A stretch of 64,000 nt of DNA, from the NCBI RefSeq assembly GCF_036345995.1, contig NZ_CP107796.1:4774001-4838000 (forward strand), written 5' to 3'. Numbering within the stretch: position 1 is the first letter of the stretch; each line of letters begins with the position of its first letter. This stretch comes from Streptomyces sp. NBC_00557. GTDB lineage: Bacteria; Actinomycetota; Actinomycetes; Streptomycetales; Streptomycetaceae. This document shows, piece by piece, positions 35,075 to 46,775 of the stretch. The translations under genes were made by a program, and so were the position numbers. The notes beneath the pieces were generated by a model. The model saw only the letters and a program-made list of their open reading frames with translations. It had not been told where the DNA came from and ran no database searches.

Positions 35075-37653
35075 CCGTCCTGAAGACCTCGCTGCGCAAC
35101 TTCTTCGCCCACAAGGGCCGGATGGCGCTCTCGGCGATCGCGGTCCTGCTGTCGGTGGCGTTCGTGTGCGGCACCCTGGTGTTCACCGACACCATGAACA
35201 CCACCTTCGACAAGCTCTTCCAGGCCACGTCCGCGGACGTGACGGTCAGCGCGAAGGGCTCCTCCGACACCGGCGAGACCACCTCCCGCACCGGCAAGCC
35301 GCCGGTCATGCCGGCCTCCGTCGTCGGCGCCGTCCGCGGCGCCCGGGGCGTGGCGAAGGCCGAGGGCACCGTGTTCTCCACCACGGTCACCGTCATCGAC
35401 GCCAAGAAGGACAAGCTCTCGCCCACCAGCGGCGCGCCGACCATCGTCGGCAGCTGGAACGGCAACGACGCCCGCACCATGAAGATCGTCTCCGGTGCGG
35501 CGCCCAAGGGCCCCGGCCAGGTCATGGTCGACGAGGACACCGCCGACAAGCACCACCTGAAGCTGGGCGACGACATCGGGATGATCTCGGTCGTCGGCAC
35601 CCACCACGCGCGCGTGTCCGGCATCGCCGCCTTCCAGGTGACCAACCCCGGCGCGGCCATCTTCTACCTGGACACCAGGACCGCCCAGCAGACCCTGGTC
35701 GGCCGCACCGGCGTCTACACCAACGTCAACGTCACCGCCGCCAAGGGCGTCAGCGACGCGCGGCTGAAGCAGAACGTGACCGCCGCCCTCGGCCACGGCT
35801 ACAAGGTGCAGACCGCCAAGGAGGTCGCCGACGCCAACCAGAAGAGCGTCGAGAGCTTCCTGAACGTGATGAAGTACGCGATGCTCGGCTTCGCCGGGAT
35901 CGCCTTCCTCGTCGGCATCTTCCTGATCATCAACACCTTCTCCATGCTGGTCGCCCAGCGCACCCGCGAGATCGGCCTGATGCGCGCCATCGGCTCCTCC
36001 CGCAAGCAGGTCAACCGCTCCGTGCTGATCGAGGCGCTGCTGCTCGGCGTGATCGGCTCGGTGCTCGGGGTCGGCGCGGGCGTCGGCATCGCCGTCGGCC
36101 TGATGCACCTCATGGGCAAGATGGGCATGCACCTGTCCACCGACGACCTGACCATCGCCTGGACCACCCCGGCCGTCGGCCTGCTCCTCGGCGTCGTCGT
36201 CACCGTCCTCGCCGCCTACCTGCCCGCCCGCCGCGCCGGCAAGGTCTCCCCGATGGCCGCCCTGCGCGACGCCGGCGCCCCCGCCGACGCCAAGGCCGGC
36301 GCCGTCCGCGCCGTGATCGGCCTGCTGCTCACCGCCGCCGGCGGCTGGAGCCTGTACGTCGCCGCGACCGCCGACAAGGCCAGGACGGGCTCCGGCTGGC
36401 TGGGCCTGGGCGTGGTGACCACGCTGATCGGCTTCGTCGTCATCGGCCCGCTGCTCGCCGCCGGACTGGTCCGGGTCCTCGGCGCGGTCGTCCTGCGCGT
36501 GTTCGGGCCCGTCGGCCGCATGGCCGAGCGCAACGCGCTGCGCAACCCGCGCCGCACCGGCGCCACCGGCGCGGCCCTGATGATCGGCCTGGCCCTGGTG
36601 GCCTGCCTGTCCGTGGTCGGCTCCTCCATGGTCGCCTCGGCCACCGACCAGCTCGACAAGACCGTCGGCACCGACTTCATCATCCAGGGCGACAACGGCC
36701 AGCGCGTCGTCCCGCAGGCGGTCAGGCTCATCAAGGACACCCCCGGCCTCGCCCGGGTCACCGAGTACAAGCCGACCCTGGCCGACTTCACCACCCCCGA
36801 CGGCCGGACCCTGAAGAACACCGACATCACCGCGGCCGACCGGACCTACGCGACCGACCTGCGCAAGAAGACCGTCGCCGGGAACCTCACGGACGCCTAC
36901 CTGCCCGACTCGATGTCCGTCCACGAGAAGTTCGCCAAGGCCCACGGCATCCACCTCGGCTCGAAGATCACCGTCGCGTTCAGGGAGGGCTCCACCGCCC
37001 ACCTGACGGTCCGGGCCATCACCAGCAGCGACGACGTGATCGACCAGGGCGCGATGTACACGTCGATCAGCACGCTGGCGAGGTACGTGCCCGCCGCGAA
37101 GATGCCGCTCGACCAGCTGGTCTTCGCCACCGCCGAGCACGGACGGCAGGCCGCGGCCTACAAGTCCCTGAAGTCGGCCCTGCACGACGACTACCCGCAG
37201 CTCACCGTGCGCGACCAGACCGACTACAAGAAGGCGCTGAAGGACCAGATCGGCCAGCTCCTGAACATGATCTACGGCCTGCTCGCCCTCGCGATCATCG
37301 TCGCCGTCCTCGGCGTCGTGAACACCCTGGCACTGTCGGTGGTCGAGCGGACCCGGGAGATCGGCCTGATGCGGGCGATCGGTCTCTCCCGCCGCCAGCT
37401 GCGCCGCATGATCCGCCTGGAGTCCGTGGTGATCGCCCTCTTCGGCGCCATGATCGGCCTCGGCCTGGGCATCGGCTGGGGCGCCACCGCCCAGAAGCTC
37501 CTCGCCCTGCAGGGCCTGAAGATCCTGGAGATCCCCTGGCCGACGATCACCACGGTCTTCGTCGCCTCGGCCTTCGTGGGCCTCTTCGCCGCCCTGATCC
37601 CGGCGTTCCGGGCCGGCCGGATGAACGTCCTGAACGCGATCGCGACGGACTAG
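35071..37653 (+). CDS. FtsX-like ABC transporter permease
   Basis: An 860-residue permease with two FtsX units. It has an N-terminal helix (LSAIAVLLSVAFVCGTLVF), a large extracytoplasmic domain (about 45-260) and a three-helix FtsX block near 270-390 (QRTREIGLMRAIGSSRKQV). Two further helices and a second extracytoplasmic domain follow, then a second FtsX block near 730-855 (ERTREIGLMRAIGLSRRQL). This is the usual actinobacterial layout for peptide, lipoprotein or antibiotic efflux MacB-like systems. The substrate is unknown. A T-run terminator follows the stop. Confidence 0.92.
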   Translation: MTVLKTSLRNFFAHKGRMALSAIAVLLSVAFVCGTLVFTDTMNTTFDKLFQATSADVTVSAKGSSDTGETTSRTGKPPVMPASVVGAVRGARGVAKAEGTVFSTTVTVIDAKKDKLSPTSGAPTIVGSWNGNDARTMKIVSGAAPKGPGQVMVDEDTADKHHLKLGDDIGMISVVGTHHARVSGIAAFQVTNPGAAIFYLDTRTAQQTLVGRTGVYTNVNVTAAKGVSDARLKQNVTAALGHGYKVQTAKEVADANQKSVESFLNVMKYAMLGFAGIAFLVGIFLIINTFSMLVAQRTREIGLMRAIGSSRKQVNRSVLIEALLLGVIGSVLGVGAGVGIAVGLMHLMGKMGMHLSTDDLTIAWTTPAVGLLLGVVVTVLAAYLPARRAGKVSPMAALRDAGAPADAKAGAVRAVIGLLLTAAGGWSLYVAATADKARTGSGWLGLGVVTTLIGFVVIGPLLAAGLVRVLGAVVLRVFGPVGRMAERNALRNPRRTGATGAALMIGLALVACLSVVGSSMVASATDQLDKTVGTDFIIQGDNGQRVVPQAVRLIKDTPGLARVTEYKPTLADFTTPDGRTLKNTDITAADRTYATDLRKKTVAGNLTDAYLPDSMSVHEKFAKAHGIHLGSKITVAFREGSTAHLTVRAITSSDDVIDQGAMYTSISTLARYVPAAKMPLDQLVFATAEHGRQAAAYKSLKSALHDDYPQLTVRDQTDYKKALKDQIGQLLNMIYGLLALAIIVAVLGVVNTLALSVVERTREIGLMRAIGLSRRQLRRMIRLESVVIALFGAMIGLGLGIGWGATAQKLLALQGLKILEIPWPTITTVFVASAFVGLFAALIPAFRAGRMNVLNAIATD

Positions 37654-37702
37654 CCGCACAGGCCGGCCCGACGACCACCGCATACGGGGGTTGCGGGGGA
37701 GA

Positions 37703-37745
37703 CCCGGTGCCGGGAAGTCACCACGACTTCCCGGCGCCGGGTTTT
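37703..37745 (+). terminator. Rho-independent terminator of the ABC operon
   Basis: A 17-bp stem (37703-37719 with 37725-37741, one G-U pair) and 5-base loop followed by TTTT. This is one of the few classical intrinsic terminators in the window. The remaining gap to mfd at 37943 holds nothing else recognisable. Confidence 0.8.
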
Positions 37746-37942
37746 CGCCGGTCCGCTTCCCGGCCGTTCCCGGCCGGCCGAATCGGGTGGCGGGTGGGCC
37801 TGGGCCGGGGCCCAGGGGGCGGAGTCCCCTGGTTGTCCACAGGCCCGACGGCAACCTTGTCGACGTCGTACGCTGGACACCCCCCGGATGCCCACCGCAC
37901 CGGGCTGCTTGCGTTGCCCACCCCCGGACGGAAACTGCCCCC

Positions 37943-41488
<3,546 letters not shown>

Positions 41489-41728
41489 AAGACGTCACGG
41501 GTGCGGGCCCGCAGAAGGCGGGGCGGCACGGTGCGAGGGGCGCGGGCGGGCGCACACCGGCCCGCGCGCCCCCCGGCACGGCACCGCCGTGCCCCCGTTC
41601 CCCGCCCGCCGCCCCGAAGCGCCGCTTTCGTGCCCATCTGCTGTCGGCCGTACGGCGGTTACCGTAAGGGACGGAACGATTCCGCCTGAGTCCGACGGGC
41701 GGACCAGGACAGGCAAGGGGGACGTACC

Positions 41729-42445
41729 GTGACGCGTCTGAGGGGTGGGGCGGTCGCTGCCGTGGTCGTGCTGGTCGCCGTGGCCGGCTGTAGGACGGAC
41801 AAGGCCGGCGGGTCCTCCGGGTCCGAGCCGACCGGGGGCACCGGAGCCGCCCTGGCCGCCGTCGACTCACTGACCGTCAAAGGCCGAGCGCCCAAGACCG
41901 GTTACGCGCGGGAACGATTCGGCACCGCCTGGGCGGACACCGACTCCAACTCCTGCGACACCCGCGACGACATCCTCAAACGGGACCTGAAGGACGTGAA
42001 GTTCACCGGCGGCACCTGCAAGGTCTCCTACGGACTGCTCGAGCCCGACCCGTACTCCGGCAAGGAGATCACCTACCGGCGCGGCAGCAGCCAGGTCGAC
42101 ATCGACCACGTCGTCCCCCTCTCCGACGCCTGGCAGAAGGGCGCCAAGTACTGGGACGCCAGCAAGCGCATAGCCCTGGCCAACGACCCCCTCAACCTCA
42201 TCGCCGTCGACGCGAGCACCAACCGCGGCAAGGGCGACGGCGACGCGGCCACCTGGCTCCCGCCGAACAAGGTCTACCGCTGCACCTACGTCGCCGAGCA
42301 GGTCGCGGTGAAGAAGAAGTACGGCCTGTGGGTCACCGCCGCCGAGAAGGCCGCCATGAAGAAGGTCCTCAGCGGCTGCCCCGGCCAGAAACTCCCCACG
42401 GGCGGCAACCCCACCAAGGCCCCGGCCCGCTTCCGCGCGCACTGA
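41729..42445 (+). CDS. Secreted HNH-type nuclease (DUF1524/GmrSD C-terminal-like), lipoprotein
   Basis: A 238-residue exported protein with an N-terminal signal and lipobox VAVAGC. The catalytic region contains VDIDHVVPLSDAW (the H in DHVVP is the likely metal/base histidine) and NDPLNLIAVDASTNRGKG, the HNH/DUF1524 pattern shared with GmrSD C-terminal domains. Several cysteines suggest disulphide stabilisation outside the cell. It probably degrades extracellular DNA for nutrition. The GTG start at 41729 follows AAGGGGGAC. The gap upstream (41489-41728) contains GC-rich inverted repeats but no gene. Confidence 0.85.
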   Translation: MTRLRGGAVAAVVVLVAVAGCRTDKAGGSSGSEPTGGTGAALAAVDSLTVKGRAPKTGYARERFGTAWADTDSNSCDTRDDILKRDLKDVKFTGGTCKVSYGLLEPDPYSGKEITYRRGSSQVDIDHVVPLSDAWQKGAKYWDASKRIALANDPLNLIAVDASTNRGKGDGDAATWLPPNKVYRCTYVAEQVAVKKKYGLWVTAAEKAAMKKVLSGCPGQKLPTGGNPTKAPARFRAH

Positions 42446-42532
42446 GCGGATACGCCGTGCAGGCCGAGGCCGGGACAAGTGCGCGGCACTCGCTGCGAGG
42501 TGAGCGGGTGCCGCGTTCGTCGACCGCTTCCG

Positions 42533-43252
42533 TCAGGCGGTCTTGAGGGCCTTCAGGGAGTCCAGGATCCGGGTCGTCACCTTCTTCGCGCTGGCGGCGC
42601 CGTTGTCGGAGCCCGCCGTGGACAGCACGGTGATCACCGAGTTTCCGGAGCGCACCGCCAGCAGGGTGGTGCCGTTCTCCCAGGCGCCGCTCGTCAGCGT
42701 CATCGTGTAGGCCTCGTCCCCGAGCCCGGCCGTGGACGTCCCGGTGAGCTTCACCTTGGCGTGCGCGTCGGTGTCGGTGAAGGTGGCGCACTCATCGGCC
42801 ACGGCCTGCATCTGCTTCATCACCGCGGTGGCGGTGGTGCCCTGGAACGCGTCGATCTCCTGGGCGATCTCCTCGGTCTTGCCGTGGTTCACGTAGTCGT
42901 TCTGCGCGAACGACACGCCCCCCTTGTAACCGGTCACCTGGATCCAGGACGTGGCCTCCAGCCGGGTGCAGTCCGGCTTCGCCTTGCTGGGGCCGGACGG
43001 GTCGAGGAAGGTGCCGCCGGAGTCCGAGGCGCCGTCGGCCTCGGGGGCGAACCCGGCGGGGAAGGCCGACGCCGGCGCCAGCGCCTTCTTCAGCTGCGTA
43101 CCGGTGGCGAGCCCGGCGTTGGGGTCCTTCGCCTTGCTCGGCGCGGCGCTCGCCCCGCCGGTGTCGGAGGACGAACCGGAGGAACAGGCGGTGAGGGCCA
43201 GCGGAAGTGCCGCGACGGCGAGCAGCGTGGCGACACGGGGGGCGAGACGCAT
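42533..43252 (-). CDS. Lipoprotein of unknown function
   Basis: A 239-residue exported lipoprotein: signal sequence (VATLLAVAALPLALTAC, lipobox LTAC) and a Ser/Gly-rich linker precede a globular domain of about 180 residues with cysteine residues (KPDCTRLE, ADECATF). The domain layout recalls extracytoplasmic sensor domains such as the PknH-type or DUF3558-type domains, but I cannot assign it. It is convergent with the nuclease gene. Confidence 0.75.
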   Translation of the reverse strand: MRLAPRVATLLAVAALPLALTACSSGSSSDTGGASAAPSKAKDPNAGLATGTQLKKALAPASAFPAGFAPEADGASDSGGTFLDPSGPSKAKPDCTRLEATSWIQVTGYKGGVSFAQNDYVNHGKTEEIAQEIDAFQGTTATAVMKQMQAVADECATFTDTDAHAKVKLTGTSTAGLGDEAYTMTLTSGAWENGTTLLAVRSGNSVITVLSTAGSDNGAASAKKVTTRILDSLKALKTA

Positions 43253-43374
43253 GACAGTCCTTCGAGTGCTGAGTTACGGGGATGCGTGTACGGCGTTCCG
43301 TACGGCGTCCGGCAGCCGGCTTGGCCGCGCGGGATCGAGCCCGGATGGCGGGGGCCGGTGGGACGTTTCGTTGA

Positions 43375-43428
43375 GCGGTGCGAAGTGCGCGGTGTGCAGT
43401 GCGCAGGGCGCAGTGAGCGGTGTGTGAG
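43375..43428. repeat. Imperfect short tandem repeat
   Basis: A run of variants of GTGCGCAGT/GTGCGCGGT with roughly 8-10 base units in the non-coding gap upstream of the lipoprotein. No function is evident. Confidence 0.35.
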
Positions 43429-43483
43429 GGGAGGCGGGTGTCGCCGAGCGCCGGCTGAGCGGCCGTGAGGCGGGCGGACCGGC

Positions 43484-43627
43484 TCAGGCCGTCTTCCTCC
43501 AGGCGCCGCGGCCGGTGGCGGTGAGGCAGGAGACGCCCGGGCCGGTGCCCTTGGCATGCGCGGGCGCGGCGCCGATGACGGCGGCCCTCACGACGGCCGT
43601 CAGAGCCGCCTTGGCTTTCAGGTCCAT
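43484..43627 (-). CDS. Small secreted-peptide candidate (47 residues)
   Basis: A short frame with ATG at 43627, perfect AGGGA ribosome site 6 bases upstream and TGA at 43484-43486. The peptide begins MDLKAKAALTAVVRAAVIGA, followed by a signal-peptidase-like APAHA site. The mature part would be about 22 residues with one cysteine (KGTGPGVSCLTATG). I recognise no family. It lies between the lipoprotein and the methyltransferase gene, on the lipoprotein strand. The clean ribosome site and signal-like composition argue for reality; length is the main doubt. Confidence 0.5.
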   Translation of the reverse strand: MDLKAKAALTAVVRAAVIGAAPAHAKGTGPGVSCLTATGRGAWRKTA

Positions 43628-43701
43628 GGCGAATCCCTCCCCAATGCGGCGGCCTCCCCCTCCGGCGGCCGCCTGTTCGCTGGGTCAATAAGACCACAGC
43701 T

Positions 43702-43727
43702 TGTGAACCGAGTCAACACGGTTCACA
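43702..43727. promoter_or_regulatory. Strong operator-like inverted repeat upstream of the methyltransferase
   Basis: Perfect 9-bp arms TGTGAACCG and CGGTTCACA separated by 8 bases, about 87 bases before the GTG start of the HTH-methyltransferase gene. The same TGTGAAC/GTTCACA core reappears inside the coding region at 44196-44223. Confidence 0.65.
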
Positions 43728-43813
43728 GTGCTGGAGCAATGCACGCCGTGAATGCGTGGGTCTTGTGTACGTCGGTATGCTCGGCGCACACACGGGACGA
43801 GGGGACAAAGCCG

Positions 43814-45964
43814 GTGCAGGACAACGCGACAGAGGTGACCGCAGCGGGCATCGCCCGGCTCGCCGGAGTGGGCCGGGCCGCCGTCAGCAACTGGCGCCGC
43901 AGGCACGCCGATTTCCCCAAGCCGGTCGGCGGCACCGAGACCAGCCCCTCCTTCGCGCTCGCCGAGGTCGAGGCCTGGCTGCGCAAGCAGGGCAAACTCG
44001 CCGAGGTCCCGCTGCGCGAACGCGTCTGGCAGCAGCTCGTCGGCCACCCCGAGGGTCCGCTGACCGCCCTGGTGCACGCGGGCTGCGCCCTGCTGCTGAT
44101 CCACGAGCGGCCCACGGTCTGGCTCGACGCGAGCGCCGGCTCGGACGCCCGCCTCGCCGCGATCCTGCCGGGAGTGCTGGAACAGGTGCTGTCGCCTGTG
44201 AACGCCGAAGCCGGCGTTCACAGCCCGTCCGCCCCTCGCCCTGTTCACACCGCTCACCGCGCCCCCGCAGGCGCCCCCGCAGGCGCCCCCGCGGGCACCC
44301 CCACCACCCCGGCCGCCGGCGCCCCGGCCCCCGCCCCCGCCCCCGCCCTCCGCATCCCCACCGGCCCCCAGCTCCTCCCCTCCGTCCCCCTGCTGCGCGG
44401 TGCGGCCGAGCTGGCCGCCGAGACCGGAGCGCGGCAGGCGTTCGAGTTCCTGCTGGGCCGGCATCTGGACGCCAACCCCCGCCAGTACACGCTCACCCCG
44501 GCCGAACTCGCCGGGCTCATGGCCGACCTCGCCGGCCCCGCCCGCCGGGTCCTGGACCCCGCCTGCGGCACCGGCGCGCTGCTGCGGGCCGTCGAGTCCC
44601 GCCCCGACCAGGAGCTGTACGCCCAGGACAGCGCCCCCGAGCTGGCCGCGCTCACCGCACTGCGGCTCGCGCTGCACTCCCGGGCCGGTGTGCGCGGCGC
44701 GGCCGGCGACACCCTGCGCGCCGACGCCTTCCCCGGCCTGCGGGCCGACGCGGTGCTGTGCCATCCGCCGTTCAACGAGCGCAACTGGGGCCACGACGAA
44801 CTCGCCTACGACCCCCGCTGGGAGTACGGCTTTCCGGCCCGCACCGAGTCCGAACTGGCGTGGGTGCAGCACGCGCTGGCCCGGCTGGCCGACGGCGGCG
44901 CCGCCGTCCTGCTGATGCCGCCGGCCGCCGCCTCCCGCCGTTCCGGGCGCCGGATCCGCGCCGATCTGCTGCGCCGGGGCGCGCTGCGGGCCGTGGTCGC
45001 GCTGCCGGTCGGGGCGGCGCCGCCGTACAACATCCCGCTGCACGTGTGGGTGCTGCGCCGGCCGGAGCGGACGCCGGCGTCGCCCGAGCTGCTGCTCGTG
45101 GACACCGGGAGGTTCGCCGGGGAGGGGCGCGGCGGCCCGGACTGGCCGGCCGTGCGCGAGGCCGTCCTGGACGCCTGGCGCGACTTCGAACGGGCGGGGC
45201 GGCTGGCGGAGCGGCCCGGGCTCGCCCGTTCCGTGCCGGTCATCGAGCTCCTCGGCGACGACGTGGACCTCGCTCCCGCCCGCCATCTGCCGCCGGTCGT
45301 GGCCGACGGCGCGGAGCAGCTCGCGGCGGTGCGCGAGCGCCTCGGGGAGACCCTGCGCCTGACCGCCGACCTCGCTCCGCCGCCCGCCGCGCCCGCGCCC
45401 GGCGCGCGCTGGCCGCTCACCACCATCGGCGAACTCGCGCGCGGAGGCGCGCTGATGATGCGCACCGGCGGAAACGGCGGGCACGCGCGCGTGCCCGTGC
45501 TCACCGACCACGACGTCCTCGCCGGCACCGCGCCCTCCGGCACGCTCCCGGAGAGCGAGGAGGAGCCCGTGCTGACCGAGCCGGGCGATGTCGTCGTACC
45601 GGTGCTGGGCGGCGGTTCGGTGGCGCGCGTGATCGACGACGCCACGGCGGGCGCCGCCCTGGGACGCAACCTCGTGCTGCTGCGCCCGGACCGCGCGGCG
45701 CTCGACCCGTGGTTCCTGGCCGGGTTCCTGCGCGGTACCGCGAACAACCGGCAGGCCAGCAGCTACGCCTCCACCGCGACCCGGCTGGACGTGCGCCGCC
45801 TGCAGCTGCCCCGGCTCCCGCTGGACGAACAGCGGCGCTACGGCGCGCGCTTCCGCGCTCTCGACGAGTTCGAGCGGGCGCTGCGCCGCGCGAGCCGGCT
45901 CGGGGAGCAGCTCGTGCGCGGGATGTACGACGGCCTGACCGACGGCACGGTGGCGCCGGACTGA
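43814..45964 (+). CDS. HTH / N6-DNA methyltransferase / specificity-domain protein
   Basis: A 716-residue protein with an N-terminal winged-helix or AlpA-like HTH (about 10-60, GIARLAGVGRAAVSNWRRRH), an Ala/Pro linker (about 135-185) and an HsdM-like N6-adenine methyltransferase. Motif I is VLDPACGTGALL (from V246); motif IV is CHPPF (316-320), not the standard NPPF/Y. A C-terminal region (about 535-710) resembles a type I specificity (TRD) half: [46 protein letters not shown]. No restriction subunit is nearby. It could be a solo epigenetic methylase or a transcription regulator. GTG 43814 follows AGGGGA. Confidence 0.82.
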   Translation: MQDNATEVTAAGIARLAGVGRAAVSNWRRRHADFPKPVGGTETSPSFALAEVEAWLRKQGKLAEVPLRERVWQQLVGHPEGPLTALVHAGCALLLIHERPTVWLDASAGSDARLAAILPGVLEQVLSPVNAEAGVHSPSAPRPVHTAHRAPAGAPAGAPAGTPTTPAAGAPAPAPAPALRIPTGPQLLPSVPLLRGAAELAAETGARQAFEFLLGRHLDANPRQYTLTPAELAGLMADLAGPARRVLDPACGTGALLRAVESRPDQELYAQDSAPELAALTALRLALHSRAGVRGAAGDTLRADAFPGLRADAVLCHPPFNERNWGHDELAYDPRWEYGFPARTESELAWVQHALARLADGGAAVLLMPPAAASRRSGRRIRADLLRRGALRAVVALPVGAAPPYNIPLHVWVLRRPERTPASPELLLVDTGRFAGEGRGGPDWPAVREAVLDAWRDFERAGRLAERPGLARSVPVIELLGDDVDLAPARHLPPVVADGAEQLAAVRERLGETLRLTADLAPPPAAPAPGARWPLTTIGELARGGALMMRTGGNGGHARVPVLTDHDVLAGTAPSGTLPESEEEPVLTEPGDVVVPVLGGGSVARVIDDATAGAALGRNLVLLRPDRAALDPWFLAGFLRGTANNRQASSYASTATRLDVRRLQLPRLPLDEQRRYGARFRALDEFERALRRASRLGEQLVRGMYDGLTDGTVAPD
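44196..44223. repeat. Intragenic perfect inverted repeat matching the upstream operator
   Basis: Perfect 12-bp arms CTGTGAACGCCG and CGGCGTTCACAG with a 4-base spacer, located in the linker-coding part of the methyltransferase gene. A further half-site GTTCACA lies at 44243-44249. The shared core with the repeat at 43702-43727 suggests one protein binds both. Confidence 0.6.
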
Positions 45965-46130
45965 CCACGGGGGCGGGCAGGACAACGGTTCGGTACATCC
46001 GGGAGGCTTGCCCGTGTCCTTGTCGGTCCCGGGCCATATGCTCGAAGCGACAATCGCACGACCGGCGTTCTCCGCCCGACGGAGCACGCCGGTCGGATGT
46101 GTACGCCCACTTCAGGCATCAGGAGCAGCC

Positions 46131-46775
46131 ATGCAAGGCCTCGGCCACGGACAGCCGGTGAAGCAGCCGCCGCACACCGGGTGGCTGGTTCTGCTGCGTG
46201 TGCTGTTCGTGGCGACCGGGTTCTTCAGCATCGGCATGCTGGCCTGGGTGATGCTGCTGCGGCTGGCGGCCGTCACGCGGCGGGCGCTGGACTGGTGCCT
46301 GTTCGTCGCCGCCCTGGTCGCCGACCTGCTCAGCCTGGTGCTCATAGGCAGCGAACCCGGCGACGACATCCACACCCCGGTCGGCTATTTCGGCATGTTC
46401 CTGCTGCTGGGCACCCTGGCGGGCGCGATCGTGTACTACCTCGTCGCGGAGATCCGCCACTACGCCCGCCGGCGGCAGGCGTACGCGGCCCAGCGGCCGG
46501 CGCAGGGCGGCTACGCCTATCCGGGCCCGGCGACCGCGTACCCGGCGACGCCCGTCCCGACCGTGCCGATCGGCCGGGCGGGCCACGACACCCCGTTCCC
46601 GCAGGCCCCCCTCGCCCCGCACACCCCGCCGCCGATGACGCACGCGCCCGTGCCCCAGCCGCCCCAGCGCCCGGCGCCCAGCCACATCGAGCAGGTGCGC
46701 GCCGAACTGGACGAGCTGAGCGACTACCTGCGCAAGCACGACGGCCGCAACGACGGCTCCGAGAGCGGAAGGTGA
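46131..46775 (+). CDS. Membrane protein of unknown function, coupled to a Ser/Thr kinase
   Basis: A 214-residue protein with three predicted transmembrane helices in the first 115 residues (LVLLRVLFVATGFFSIGML, LFVAALVADLLSLVLIG, FGMFLLLGTLAGAIVYYLV). A Pro/Ala/Tyr-rich cytoplasmic tail ends in an acidic helix (EQVRAELDELSDYLRKH). ATG 46131 has AGGAG upstream. Its TGA overlaps the kinase GTG (GTGA), so it is probably a partner, anchor or substrate of that kinase. The tail has many possible phospho-Thr sites. Family unknown. Confidence 0.82.
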   Translation: MQGLGHGQPVKQPPHTGWLVLLRVLFVATGFFSIGMLAWVMLLRLAAVTRRALDWCLFVAALVADLLSLVLIGSEPGDDIHTPVGYFGMFLLLGTLAGAIVYYLVAEIRHYARRRQAYAAQRPAQGGYAYPGPATAYPATPVPTVPIGRAGHDTPFPQAPLAPHTPPPMTHAPVPQPPQRPAPSHIEQVRAELDELSDYLRKHDGRNDGSESGR

